Origin: Phytohabitans houttuyneae
Lineage (GTDB): Bacteria > Actinomycetota > Actinomycetes > Mycobacteriales > Micromonosporaceae
Length of the DNA: 64,000 bases
Direction of reading: 5' to 3'
Assembly: GCF_011764425.1 (NCBI RefSeq)
Contig: NZ_BLPF01000001.1
Coordinates: forward strand, 434,001-498,000
Made by a program: the position numbers and the translations under genes. The notes beneath the pieces were generated by a model. It saw only the letters and a program-made list of their open reading frames with translations, had not been told where the DNA came from and made no database searches. Positions 16,585 through 24,006 of the stretch are shown piece by piece (position 1 is the stretch's first letter; each line of letters begins with the position of its first letter).

Positions 16585-17286
16585 TCACGGGCCGGATATG
16601 CCGGCGCCGGCCGCGGTGATGGCGTCGTCGACGCGGTGGGCGAGGTCCACGTCGAGGTGGGTTACCGCGTCGACGGAGTTGGTGTACACGGTCAGGGTGG
16701 CCGTGTCGCCGTCCCGGTCGATGTCCGGCAGGCGGCCGGTTTCGTCCCGCAGCCGCTCGATGCGCGCCAGCACGCGGCTCAGGTTGCTGTCCGGCAGCTC
16801 GATGGTCCGCCGGATGGCGCGGTGGCCGCCGGTCCAGTGGGGCAGGTTGGCCAGCGCCGCGGCGAGTTCGTCGTCGGTCAGTGGCGGGGTGCCGCCGTGC
16901 GGTCCGGTGATGCCGCCGCCCGGCGCCGGGTCGCTGACGAGGTCGCGGATGTCGCCCGGCAGGTCCAGCTCTCCCACGAGGTCCGGCTCGCGGCGCGACA
17001 GGATGTAGAGGACCGCCTGCGCCCGTTCGCGGGCCTCCTCCGGCGTGGTGCCGGTCAGCCAGGACACCTCGGCGACGAAGTCGTCGCCGTCCCACGCCGG
17101 CCCGGGCGCGGCGTCGACCTCGCTGGCGAGCAGTGCGGGTACGGCGTCCAGGACCTGCCGCCGCTGCGGCTCGTCCACCGTGCGTACCAGCGTGGCGACT
17201 GTCGCTTCCGCCGCTCGCCGCGCCTCCTCGACGGAGACGCCGATGTGGTCCGCCACGGTCGTGACCAGGTCTCGATGCTGCACCAT
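16585..17286 (-). CDS. DUF2267 / pterin-4a-carbinolamine dehydratase fusion
   Basis: 233 residues. The N-terminal ~110 (HRDLVTTVADHIGVSVEEAR, repeated as FVAEVSWLTGTTPEEARERA) form a DUF2267 tandem. The C-terminal ~95 (LTDDELAAALANLPHWTGGH, RAIRRTIELPDSN, TLTVYTNSVDAVTHLDVDLA) resemble 4a-hydroxytetrahydrobiopterin dehydratase, though the catalytic HHP-like signature is altered (the family pattern [E]HHP.. is not seen; here THLDVDLAHRV). The fold is therefore likely, activity uncertain. ATG 17286. Confidence 0.75.
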   Translation of the reverse strand: MVQHRDLVTTVADHIGVSVEEARRAAEATVATLVRTVDEPQRRQVLDAVPALLASEVDAAPGPAWDGDDFVAEVSWLTGTTPEEARERAQAVLYILSRREPDLVGELDLPGDIRDLVSDPAPGGGITGPHGGTPPLTDDELAAALANLPHWTGGHRAIRRTIELPDSNLSRVLARIERLRDETGRLPDIDRDGDTATLTVYTNSVDAVTHLDVDLAHRVDDAITAAGAGISGP

Positions 17287-17327
17287 GTCAGGAACTCCCC
17301 CTCGGGCCCGCCTCGCAAGGCCCTTCG

Positions 17328-17516
17328 CTAGTCGGCTCGCGAGTCGCCCGTCACTTCCGGTGCCAGGTCGGGCACGGGCGCTTCGTCATCGACCGCGGCC
17401 GCGGTACGCTCCGACTCCTCGATCGGGCGCACCACTGGCTCGCCGGGCGGCTTGGCGCCCAGCTCGCGGGCCGCTTTCTCGACGTCCTCGTAGTCGCGGC
17501 TGCCGGCCTCCGTCAC
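17328..17516 (-). CDS. Small acidic hypothetical protein
   Basis: 62 residues, GTG 17516 with GAGGGG upstream. The sequence MTEAGSRDYEDVEKAARELG, then EPVVRPIEESERTAAAVDDE is highly charged and probably disordered. Its start overlaps the stop of the upstream proline-rich ORF by 4 nt (GTGA), a strong sign that both are translated. Function unknown. Confidence 0.65.
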   Translation of the reverse strand: MTEAGSRDYEDVEKAARELGAKPPGEPVVRPIEESERTAAAVDDEAPVPDLAPEVTGDSRAD

Positions 17517-17716
17517 GCCGGTCCCCTCACCGGTTCCGCGCGGGACTGCTGGCGCACGGGGCCGGTCGGATCGGTGGGCGACGGTCCGGGCGTTGGCGGC
17601 ACCGGGGACGGGTCGGGTGCGGGGCCTGGCGGCGGCTCGACGGGTGACGGCGGCCGTGGTGGTGGACCCGGCTGCGGTGGCGCGGGCGGTACCGGTGGCT
17701 CGGTCACTGTGCTCAT
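17513..17716 (-). CDS. Small proline-rich hypothetical protein
   Basis: 67 residues, ATG 17716. Nearly half is proline (EPPVPPAPPQPGPPPRPPSP), with no signal peptide. It overlaps the next gene through GTGA, so they probably form a two-gene unit. Such short Pro-rich proteins may be linkers or surface-exposed; nothing more can be said. Confidence 0.5.
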   Translation of the reverse strand: MSTVTEPPVPPAPPQPGPPPRPPSPVEPPPGPAPDPSPVPPTPGPSPTDPTGPVRQQSRAEPVRGPA

Positions 17717-17855
17717 GACCACCGGGTACCCAGCCGGCGCGACCCGAACCCAGCGGCCACGCCACCAAAGCCAACCCGCCGCGCCGCGACGGCAAAACAG
17801 CGCCGGGACGGGCAAAGCCACTATGCGAAAAGCGCGGCACCCGAAAACCCCAGGG

Positions 17856-18194
17856 CTAAGAGCGCCACGGGTCGTGGCCGACCGCCATCAGGCTGTGCCG
17901 CCACGGCTCCTGGTCGATCTCGTCCGCCGGGCGCTGGTCGAGCCTGCGGTTGATCAGTTCGGTCACGTCGCGCATCACGGTGACGTCGTCGCCGGTCAAA
18001 TCGCCGCGGCGCTTGCCCAGGATGCGCAGCACCCGGTTGCCGAGGTCGATGACGTCCACGCCGGGTTCGGGCGGGTACGTGTCGTTCAGTGACGTCTGCG
18101 CGAACAGCCAGTCCCGCAGCTGTGGCGAGGTCATGTTGACCGCCCCGTGAAACTCCTGCCACACCCGTTCCAGCTCCGGATCGGCACCAGTCAT
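17856..18194 (-). CDS. DUF3140 family protein
   Basis: 112 residues matching DUF3140: VWQEFHGAVNMTSPQLRDWL, VDVIDLGNRVLRILGKRRGD, LTGDDVTVMRDVTELINRRL and a final EPWRHSLMAVGHDPWR. The family is often annotated as DNA-binding on weak grounds. It is divergent from the AEC permease gene, with 69 bp between starts. Confidence 0.85.
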   Translation of the reverse strand: MTGADPELERVWQEFHGAVNMTSPQLRDWLFAQTSLNDTYPPEPGVDVIDLGNRVLRILGKRRGDLTGDDVTVMRDVTELINRRLDQRPADEIDQEPWRHSLMAVGHDPWRS

Positions 18195-18263
18195 GTGTGG
18201 TCACCCCCTCAACTCCCCGCCTACCCAGTTGGGGGCGCCGCAACCGCCCGCCATGCTTACCCG

Positions 18264-19199
18264 GTGCGTGGCGTGCTGGCCGGGTTCGCGGCCATCTGGG
18301 TGGTCACCCTGGTCGGGTACCTCATCGGGCGGTACGAGCTGCTCGGCCCCTCCGGCCCCACCGTGCTCGCCCGCCTCGTGTTCTTCGTGGCCGCGCCCGC
18401 GCTGCTCGTCACCACGCTGGTCCGCTCCTCCCCCGGCGACGTGTTCACGGGTGCGCTCGCCGCGTTCGTGCTGAGCACGGTGCTCGCGGCGGGCGCCTTC
18501 CTCGCGATCACGCTGCTGGTGCGCCGCGGGCGGGAACGCCCCGATGCCGGAACGCTGACCGTCGGCACACTCGCCGCCTCCTACGTGAACGCGGGCAATC
18601 TCGGCATCCCCGTCGCCGCCTACGTGCTGGGCGACGTCTCGTTCATCGCGCCGGTGCTGCTCTTCCAGACCATGGTGGCGGCGCCGATCGGGCTCGCCGT
18701 GCTCGACGTCACCACCGGCGGCCGCCGGCCGTCCGCGCGGGCCCTCGCCATGCTGCCGCTGCGCAGCCCACTCACGCTCGCCTCGGGGGTGGGCATCGCG
18801 ATCGCGGTGATCGGGTGGCGGCCGCCGGACGAGGTGCTGCGGCCCTTCGACCTCGTGGCCTCCGCCGCGGTGCCGCTGGCGCTGCTCGCGCTGGGGATGT
18901 CGCTGCCCGGCAGCCGGCCGTTCACGGCGGGGCCGGATGGCCGCGACCGGTACGTGGCGGTGGCGCTCAAGGCGCTCGGCCAGCCGCTGCTCGCCTACGT
19001 CATCGGCCGCTTCGCGCTGGGCCTCTCGGGTGCGGCACTGCTCGCCGCGGTCGTGACGGCCGCCCTCCCCACCGCGCAGAACGTCTTCGTCTTCGCCAGC
19101 CGCTACGACCGCGCGGTCGCCCTGGCCCGCGACGCGATCGTGCTGACCACGCTGGCCGCCGCGGCGACGCTCGTGCTCATCGCCGCCTGGCTCGGATAG
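18264..19199 (+). CDS. AEC family permease (auxin efflux carrier-like)
   Basis: 311 residues with about ten membrane helices in two halves, the AEC/BASS-like layout. The signature crossover region is visible as YVNAGNLGIPVAAYVLGDVS and, in the second half, VTAALPTAQNVFVFASRYDR. VPLALLALGMSLPGSRPF marks the second-half repeat. Members export organic acids or auxin-like anions; the substrate here is unknown. GTG 18264 chosen, with GTG 18273 possible. Confidence 0.85.
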   Translation: MRGVLAGFAAIWVVTLVGYLIGRYELLGPSGPTVLARLVFFVAAPALLVTTLVRSSPGDVFTGALAAFVLSTVLAAGAFLAITLLVRRGRERPDAGTLTVGTLAASYVNAGNLGIPVAAYVLGDVSFIAPVLLFQTMVAAPIGLAVLDVTTGGRRPSARALAMLPLRSPLTLASGVGIAIAVIGWRPPDEVLRPFDLVASAAVPLALLALGMSLPGSRPFTAGPDGRDRYVAVALKALGQPLLAYVIGRFALGLSGAALLAAVVTAALPTAQNVFVFASRYDRAVALARDAIVLTTLAAAATLVLIAAWLG

Positions 19200-19391
19200 A
19201 CAACCTATCTTCCCGCGTCCGCGTCAGCTGCGGACCACATGCGCGGGCCCCCGGGGAAACGTGGAGCACAGCGGAGCGTTTTCTTTGGGTGCTTTCCCGC
19301 GGGCACCGCTGCGGTCGGCGGCTCGCCAGGGCTCGCCGACTGCCCCGACCTCCGCTGCAAGGTCCGCGGGCCAAGCCCAACCCCCGCGGAC

Positions 19392-19440
19392 GGTGAGGCC
19401 GCGGGAGCAACGGTCCGGACCACGACGGACGTCGCGGTAG
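19392..19440 (-). repeat. 49-bp dispersed repeat, copy 1
   Basis: The reverse complement of 19392-19440 is identical to 31765-31813. It lies in the geneless 266 bp between the AEC permease and a convergent TetR gene. Short open frames over both copies translate alike but lack ribosome sites. Confidence 0.85.
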
Positions 19441-19465
19441 CTCACATCCTCTAAAGGATCCGGGG

Positions 19466-20071
19466 TTAGGCGAAGGGCTCCGCGGTCGTGGCCAGCGCCT
19501 GGCGGACGAGGTCGATCAGCGGCTCCTCGGGGCGCTCGAGCCACATCTGGTTGGCCACGCGGACGGCCGCGAGGAAGTGCGCGGCCAGCAGCCGGGAGCG
19601 CAGCGGGACGTCGGGCGTCGCGGGGAGGCGGCCGGCGATCACGCCGGAGAGCTCGCGCTCGGCCACCGCGTAGGAGCTGACCAGCTCGCCGGCGAGTGCC
19701 GGGTCGCGGCGCAGCTTGCGGTAGCGGGCCTTCCACTCCGGGTCCTCGTCGGCGTTTTCGGCGACCGACGCCTCGATCGCACGGCTCAGCGCGGTCCACG
19801 CCGCCTCGCCGGAGGGGCGGTCGCGCACCAGCTCGACGAGGCGCGTGAGGCGCACGTAGTCGGTGTGCAGGAGCGCCTGATCCTTGCCGTTGAAGTAGTT
19901 GGAGAAGGTGCGGCGCGACACGTTCGCCGCGTCGGCGATGGCTTCCACGGTGACGTTTTCCACGCCGTGCTCGGCCGCGAGGCGGACGGCGGCCTCGTGC
20001 AGGGCCTGCCGCGTCGCGGCCTTCTTGCGCTCACGCAGGCCCGGTGCCGGCGGGTTGGTTGTCACGGTCAT
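19466..20071 (-). CDS. TetR family repressor, probably of the adjacent MFS pump
   Basis: 201 residues. HTH region: RERKKAATRQALHEAAVRLA, NVTVEAIADAANVSRRTFSN, YFNGKDQALLHTDY. The C-terminal domain carries a Trp-containing helix pattern seen in repressors of DHA2 pumps (AAHFLAAVRVANQMWLERPE). ATG 20071 was chosen because it begins the conserved part; the longer reading back to 20164 would run through the putative operator. Divergent from the MFS transporter with 116 bp between. Confidence 0.92.
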   Translation of the reverse strand: MTVTTNPPAPGLRERKKAATRQALHEAAVRLAAEHGVENVTVEAIADAANVSRRTFSNYFNGKDQALLHTDYVRLTRLVELVRDRPSGEAAWTALSRAIEASVAENADEDPEWKARYRKLRRDPALAGELVSSYAVAERELSGVIAGRLPATPDVPLRSRLLAAHFLAAVRVANQMWLERPEEPLIDLVRQALATTAEPFA

Positions 20072-20118
20072 CACACGCAGCGTACCGCTGGAGTGACGTG
20101 CTTCCCAGTGAGAAAACT

Positions 20119-20131
20119 TGCGCACTGCGCA
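20119..20131. promoter_or_regulatory. Candidate TetR operator in divergent promoter region
   Basis: TGCGCACTGCGCA is a 13-bp perfect palindrome around a central base, midway between the divergent TetR (20071) and MFS (20188) starts. This is the expected place and shape for the repressor site. Confidence 0.55.
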
Positions 20132-20187
20132 TGTTCGCGAGATGCTCGAAGTGAACCAATCCACCCGCTCCCTGGAGGCCGCGTCGC

Positions 20188-21756
20188 ATGACCGCGCCCG
20201 CTTCGTCCCCCGAGGTGATGACCCACCGGCAGCGACTGGAGAGCCTGAGTGGCCTGCTGCTCGTGCTCTTCGTCGCGCTGCTCAGCTCCACCGTCGTCTC
20301 CACCGCGCTCCCCAAGATCATTGGTGCGCTCAACGGCAGTCAGACCCAGTACACGTGGGTCGTCACCGCCACCCTGCTCACCGCCACCGCGTCCACGCCG
20401 ATCTGGGGCAAGCTCGCCGACCTGCTCAACAAGAAGCTGCTGGTCCAGATCGCGATCGGCATCTTCGTCGTCGGCTCGATCCTGGCCGGGTTCGCGCAGA
20501 ACGCGAGCGAGCTCATCGCCGCGCGCGCCTTCCAGGGCATCGGCGTCGGCGGCCTGCAGGCGCTGGTCCAGGTCGTGATCGCGGCGATCATCCCGCCGCG
20601 CGAGCGGGGCCGCTACAACGGGTACCTGGGCGGCACCATGGCCCTCGCCACGGTCGGTGGCCCGCTGCTCGGCGGCCTGATCGCGGACACGTCATGGCTC
20701 GGCTGGCGCTGGTGCTTCTTCGTCGGCGTGCCGGTCGCGATCGTCGCCCTGCTCCTGCTGCAGGCCACGCTGCACGTGCCCACGATCCGCCGCAAGGTGA
20801 GCATCGACTACCTCGGCGCCACGCTCATCTCCGCGGGCGTGAGCGTGCTGCTGATTTGGATCACGTTCGTCGACAGCTCGTTCGGCTGGCTCTCGTGGCA
20901 GACCTTCGCGATGGTGGGCGGCGCGGTCGTGCTGCTCGTCGCCGCGATCGGGGTCGAGGCGCGCGCCGCCGAGCCGGTCATCCCGCTGCGCATCGTGCGG
21001 GAACGGACCACCGCCCTCGCGATCGTGGCCAGTCTCGCGGTCGGCACGGCGATGTTCGGCGGCGCGGTCTTCCTCGGCCAGTACTTCCAGATCGGCCGAG
21101 GCTACAGCCCCACCGAGGCCGGCCTGCTCACGATCCCGATGATGGCCGGCGTGCTGCTCACCTCGATCGTCGCCGGGCGGCTGATCAGCGCCTCCGGCCG
21201 CGTCAAGCCGTACATCCTGGCCGGCACCATCCTCCTCGTCGCCGGGTTCGCCCTGCTGTCGACCATCGACCACGAGACCTCGCTGGTCGTCGTGGGCGCG
21301 GCGATGTTCCTGGTCGGCGCCGGCGTGGGCATGTCGATGCAAAACCTGATCCTCGCCGTCCAGAACACCGTCCCCCTGCGCGACGTCGGCGCGGCGAGCG
21401 CGTCGGTGACGTTCTTCCGCTCGCTGGGCGGCACGATCGGCGTCTCGGTGCTCGGCGCCGTGCTCGCCAACCGCGTCACCGACAGCATCACCCACGACCT
21501 GGCCGCGGCCGGGCTCCCCGCCTCCGGCAGCGGCGGCACCAGCACGCTGAACCTCAACGCGCTCCCCGACACGGTGCAGCACATCGTGCGGGCCGCGTAC
21601 GGCGACGCGACCGGCCACATCTTCCTCATCTCGGCCGCGATCGGCATCCTCGGCGTCATCGCGGCGGCGCTGCTCAAGCCCGCGCCGCTGCGCACAAGCC
21701 TCGACCATCCGGCGCCCGCTCCCGAGGCCGAGCCGGTCTCCACACCAGCGCGGTAA
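20188..21756 (+). CDS. DHA2 family MFS drug:proton antiporter (14 helices)
   Basis: 522 residues of the EmrB/QacA type. Motif A is WGKLADLLNKKLLVQIAIG (G-x-x-x-D-x-x-x-K), motif C-like LGGTMALATVGGPLLGGLIA is the antiporter signature, and LLLVLFVALLSSTVVSTALP is the typical first helix. A 14-helix pattern runs to about residue 500, with a Pro-rich tail. It should expel hydrophobic or cationic drugs, and is likely controlled by the divergent TetR. GGAGG precedes ATG 20188. Confidence 0.93.
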   Translation: MTAPASSPEVMTHRQRLESLSGLLLVLFVALLSSTVVSTALPKIIGALNGSQTQYTWVVTATLLTATASTPIWGKLADLLNKKLLVQIAIGIFVVGSILAGFAQNASELIAARAFQGIGVGGLQALVQVVIAAIIPPRERGRYNGYLGGTMALATVGGPLLGGLIADTSWLGWRWCFFVGVPVAIVALLLLQATLHVPTIRRKVSIDYLGATLISAGVSVLLIWITFVDSSFGWLSWQTFAMVGGAVVLLVAAIGVEARAAEPVIPLRIVRERTTALAIVASLAVGTAMFGGAVFLGQYFQIGRGYSPTEAGLLTIPMMAGVLLTSIVAGRLISASGRVKPYILAGTILLVAGFALLSTIDHETSLVVVGAAMFLVGAGVGMSMQNLILAVQNTVPLRDVGAASASVTFFRSLGGTIGVSVLGAVLANRVTDSITHDLAAAGLPASGSGGTSTLNLNALPDTVQHIVRAAYGDATGHIFLISAAIGILGVIAAALLKPAPLRTSLDHPAPAPEAEPVSTPAR

Positions 21757-21761
21757 GCACT

Positions 21762-22242
21762 ATGACCGCGGTCGCGGAGTACGGCCCCGAGGTGGGCCCC
21801 ACCACCGTTCGAGCGGGGCACCGACGGCCCACGCGTGATCCTCGTCGGCGTGGACGGTTCGGACACGTCGATGCGCGCCGCCGCGTACGCCTGCGGCCTT
21901 GCCCGGCGGCAACGGTGCCGCCTCGTCGTGACGTACGCGGCGCCCGTGCTGACCTGGGCCTGGGCCATCCCCGGCGCGACCTCGATGTTGCTGGCCGCGC
22001 ACCAGGAGCTGGAGACCGAACTGCGCGCCGAGGTCCAGCGGGCCGCCGAGGAGATGCGGATCCCGGTCTGCTTCGTGTCCCGGCGCGGCGACGCCTACGG
22101 ATGCCTGCGCGAGGTCGCCGCCGAGGTGAAGGCGGACATCGTGGTGGTCGGCGCATCGACGCAGGCTCATCATGTGCTCGGCGGCTCGGTGGCGAGCCGG
22201 CTGGTCCGCCTGGGCCGCTGGCCGATCACGGTGGTGCCCTGA
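21762..22242 (+). CDS. Universal stress protein (UspA-like), possible frameshift near start
   Basis: Single UspA domain: VILVGVDGSDTSMRAAAYAC at the start, VVVGASTQAHHVLGGSVASR in place of the ATP-binding G-2x-G-9x-G-S/T motif, and SRLVRLGRWPITVVP at the end. ATG 21762 opens a stretch (MTAVAEYGPEVGPTT) that leads into the domain only if the frame shifts at 21800-21808; FERGTDGPR then joins to VILVGVDG. Otherwise translation would begin at GTG 21835 without a clear ribosome site. Here the shift needs one base removed or two added, unlike the other breaks. Confidence 0.75.
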
Positions 22243-22264
22243 TCCGTGCGGTGCCGGCTGGTCA

Positions 22265-22720
22265 TCGCGGGCCTGGCGTCGATCCGCGGCCTGGTTCTTG
22301 TTGATCCGCGACCTGGGCCTTGTCGATCTGTGGCCTGGCCCTTGTCGGTCCGCGGCCTGGCGCGACGTCGGTCCGTGGCCTTGCTTTGTCGATCTACGGC
22401 CTAGCGCTTGTCGGTCCGCGGCGTGGCGCGACGTCGGTCCGCGGCCTGACGCGACGTCGGTCCGCGGCGTGGCGCGACGTCGGTCCGCGGCCTGGCGCGA
22501 CGTCGGTCCGCGGCGTGTGGCGCGGTGTCGAGCCGCGACCTGGCTCTGTTGATCCGCGGCCTGGCGCGACGTCGGTCCGCGGCCTGGCGCGACGTCGGTC
22601 CGCGGCCTGGCGCGACGTCGGTCCGCGGCCTGGCGCGACGTCGGTCCGCGGCGTGGCGCGGTGTCGAGCCGCGACCTGGCTCTGTTGATCCGCGGCCTGG
22701 CGCGCGGTCGGTGTCACACT
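22265..22720. repeat. Tandem-repeat block, 23-bp period
   Basis: This is the geneless stretch between the convergent universal stress protein and DUF3072 genes. A 23-bp unit (core GTCGGTCCGCGGCCTGGC plus GCGAC) recurs about 15 times, some copies replaced by variants with CTTGTCGATC or TGTTGATC. A larger block of ~135 bp is duplicated (around 22500-22566 and 22635-22702). Open frames across it simply translate the repeat. 22721-22786 has two further copies of a CCGCGGCGCAGCTGCG unit. Confidence 0.85.
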
Positions 22721-22786
22721 CGGCGGCCGGCCGGACCGCGGCGCAGCTGCGTTCCGGCGGCGAGCCGGGCCGCGGCGCAGCTGCGG

Positions 22787-23029
22787 TCAGGTCCGCTGGT
22801 CCGTGGACGGGCCGCGGCCGGTCCGTTCCTGGAGTTCCTCGATCAGCTTGGCCGCCTCCGCTTTGGTGAGGCTCTCCGGCGCGTCCTGGCCGGCCTCGCG
22901 GGACAGTGTCTCCAGATAGGACCGCTGCGGCGCGGTCCACGGCTCGTCGCCGGTCACCCAGTCATCGGGATCCTTGATCGCCGCCTGGGGATCCGGCTCA
23001 GTGATGTCGCGACGTGTCCGCCCACTCAT
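22787..23029 (-). CDS. DUF3072 family protein
   Basis: 80 residues, ATG 23029. The family core is plain: DDWVTGDEPWTAPQRSYLET, LSREAGQDAPESLTKAEAAK, LIEELQERTGRG. DUF3072 proteins are short, helical, SAP-like in their second half and of unknown function; they are common in actinobacteria and proteobacteria. The gene ends exactly where the tandem-repeat block begins. Confidence 0.88.
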   Translation of the reverse strand: MSGRTRRDITEPDPQAAIKDPDDWVTGDEPWTAPQRSYLETLSREAGQDAPESLTKAEAAKLIEELQERTGRGPSTDQRT

Positions 23030-24006
23030 GATCCACCTCCTCGAACAGGCGTACCATTACCCCCGAATCACGTCCACAAACGAATGCCTCTTCGGGTGCA
23101 GTGCGGGTGGTGCGGGCGCAGCCCGGATGGTGCGGGCGCAGCCCGGATAGTGCGGATGGTGCGGGCGCAGCCCGGGCGGCGCGGGCACAGCCCCTTGGAC
23201 GAGCCCAGACCGGGGCACGAGCCCAGCCCGGGGGCGCGGAGCCGGCTGGGTGATCGTGGTACGGACACGGCTCCCATGAGGGCCGATGCGTACCACGATC
23301 TATTCCTGGCGGCACCAGTCCGATCTTCGACGCGGGTTGCGAGCGCACGGGCGGGTCAGACCGCACCGCAATGTCCGTAGCGACCCAGACGTGCGCTCGC
23401 GCCCCACGGCCGCCCTCGGCAGATCTTGGCAAGTTGGCGCCGCTCGACTTTCGGAGTACGGACTGCTTGCCGTGCGAGAGCCTGCGGTGTCCTCCCAGCT
23501 CACGATGCCCGCGCCGGGCAGTGGCCAGCTTTACGGGGTAAGGCATTGACCAGGCAAGATGCAAGGTCCGCCTGTCCCATCTTCCCCGCCGTGCTTCTGC
23601 AGATCTTTCGAGGCGGGAGTGCGCGAATCCGCCCCCAGTTCGGCACCGTCGTCGCGGCCGGTGACTGTCGATCAGGTGCAGGCGGTGTGAGCTTCGCAAT
23701 CTTGGTGAGTTGGCGCGCCATTTCGACGCCAACTTGCCAAGATCTGCCAGAGCGGGCTCCTGGGTTGAGCTGGCGACCACGGAGGGTGAGGCGGTGACCG
23801 CGAAAGGACTCCAGACGACGAAACTGCTTGCCGTGCGACAGCCTCCGGTGACCTCCCAGCTCACGGCAGCCGCGCCGCGCGGATTGAGCACCGCCCGACC
23901 TCTTGGGTGACCGCAACCAAGCGCGAAGGGTGATACGCAGCCCGCACCCGTCCTTCCAGAACGCTCACCCCACCGCGGACATCTCCTGACGGGACGCGGG
24001 AGCGAA
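23030..24006. other. 977-bp geneless region with several repeat types
   Basis: No convincing gene. 23108-23190 holds four to five degenerate 20-bp tandem repeats (TGCGGGCGCAGCCCGGATGG). 23417-23439 and 23727-23749 are an inverted pair of a 22-bp element. 23462-23504 and 23823-23865 are a direct repeat of 43 bp with three differences. Part of this is also present at 31.96-32.05 kb. It may be a decayed small mobile or palindromic element. Confidence 0.75.
23699..23790 (+). repeat. Palindromic intergenic element, copy 1
   Basis: A 17-bp stem pairs 23699-23715 with 23727-23743 (two positions are G-U wobbles in RNA) around an 11-nt loop, followed by a tail to 23790 that matches 31989-32052 with only a few differences. 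A third half-copy lies inverted at 23417-23439. Confidence 0.8.

Noticed and set aside
22172-22720. Open frames with repeated SVRGLARR or AAWRDVG-like units
   Set aside because: They only translate the 23-bp tandem repeats in several frames and lack ribosome sites; a repeat protein is not supported.
22265-22720. CRISPR array
   Set aside because: Repeats are contiguous 23-bp tandem units without unique spacers of regular length, and no cas gene is present.
23030-24006. An insertion sequence remnant with transposase
   Set aside because: Inverted repeats are present but no frame resembles a transposase and no target duplication could be found by eye.
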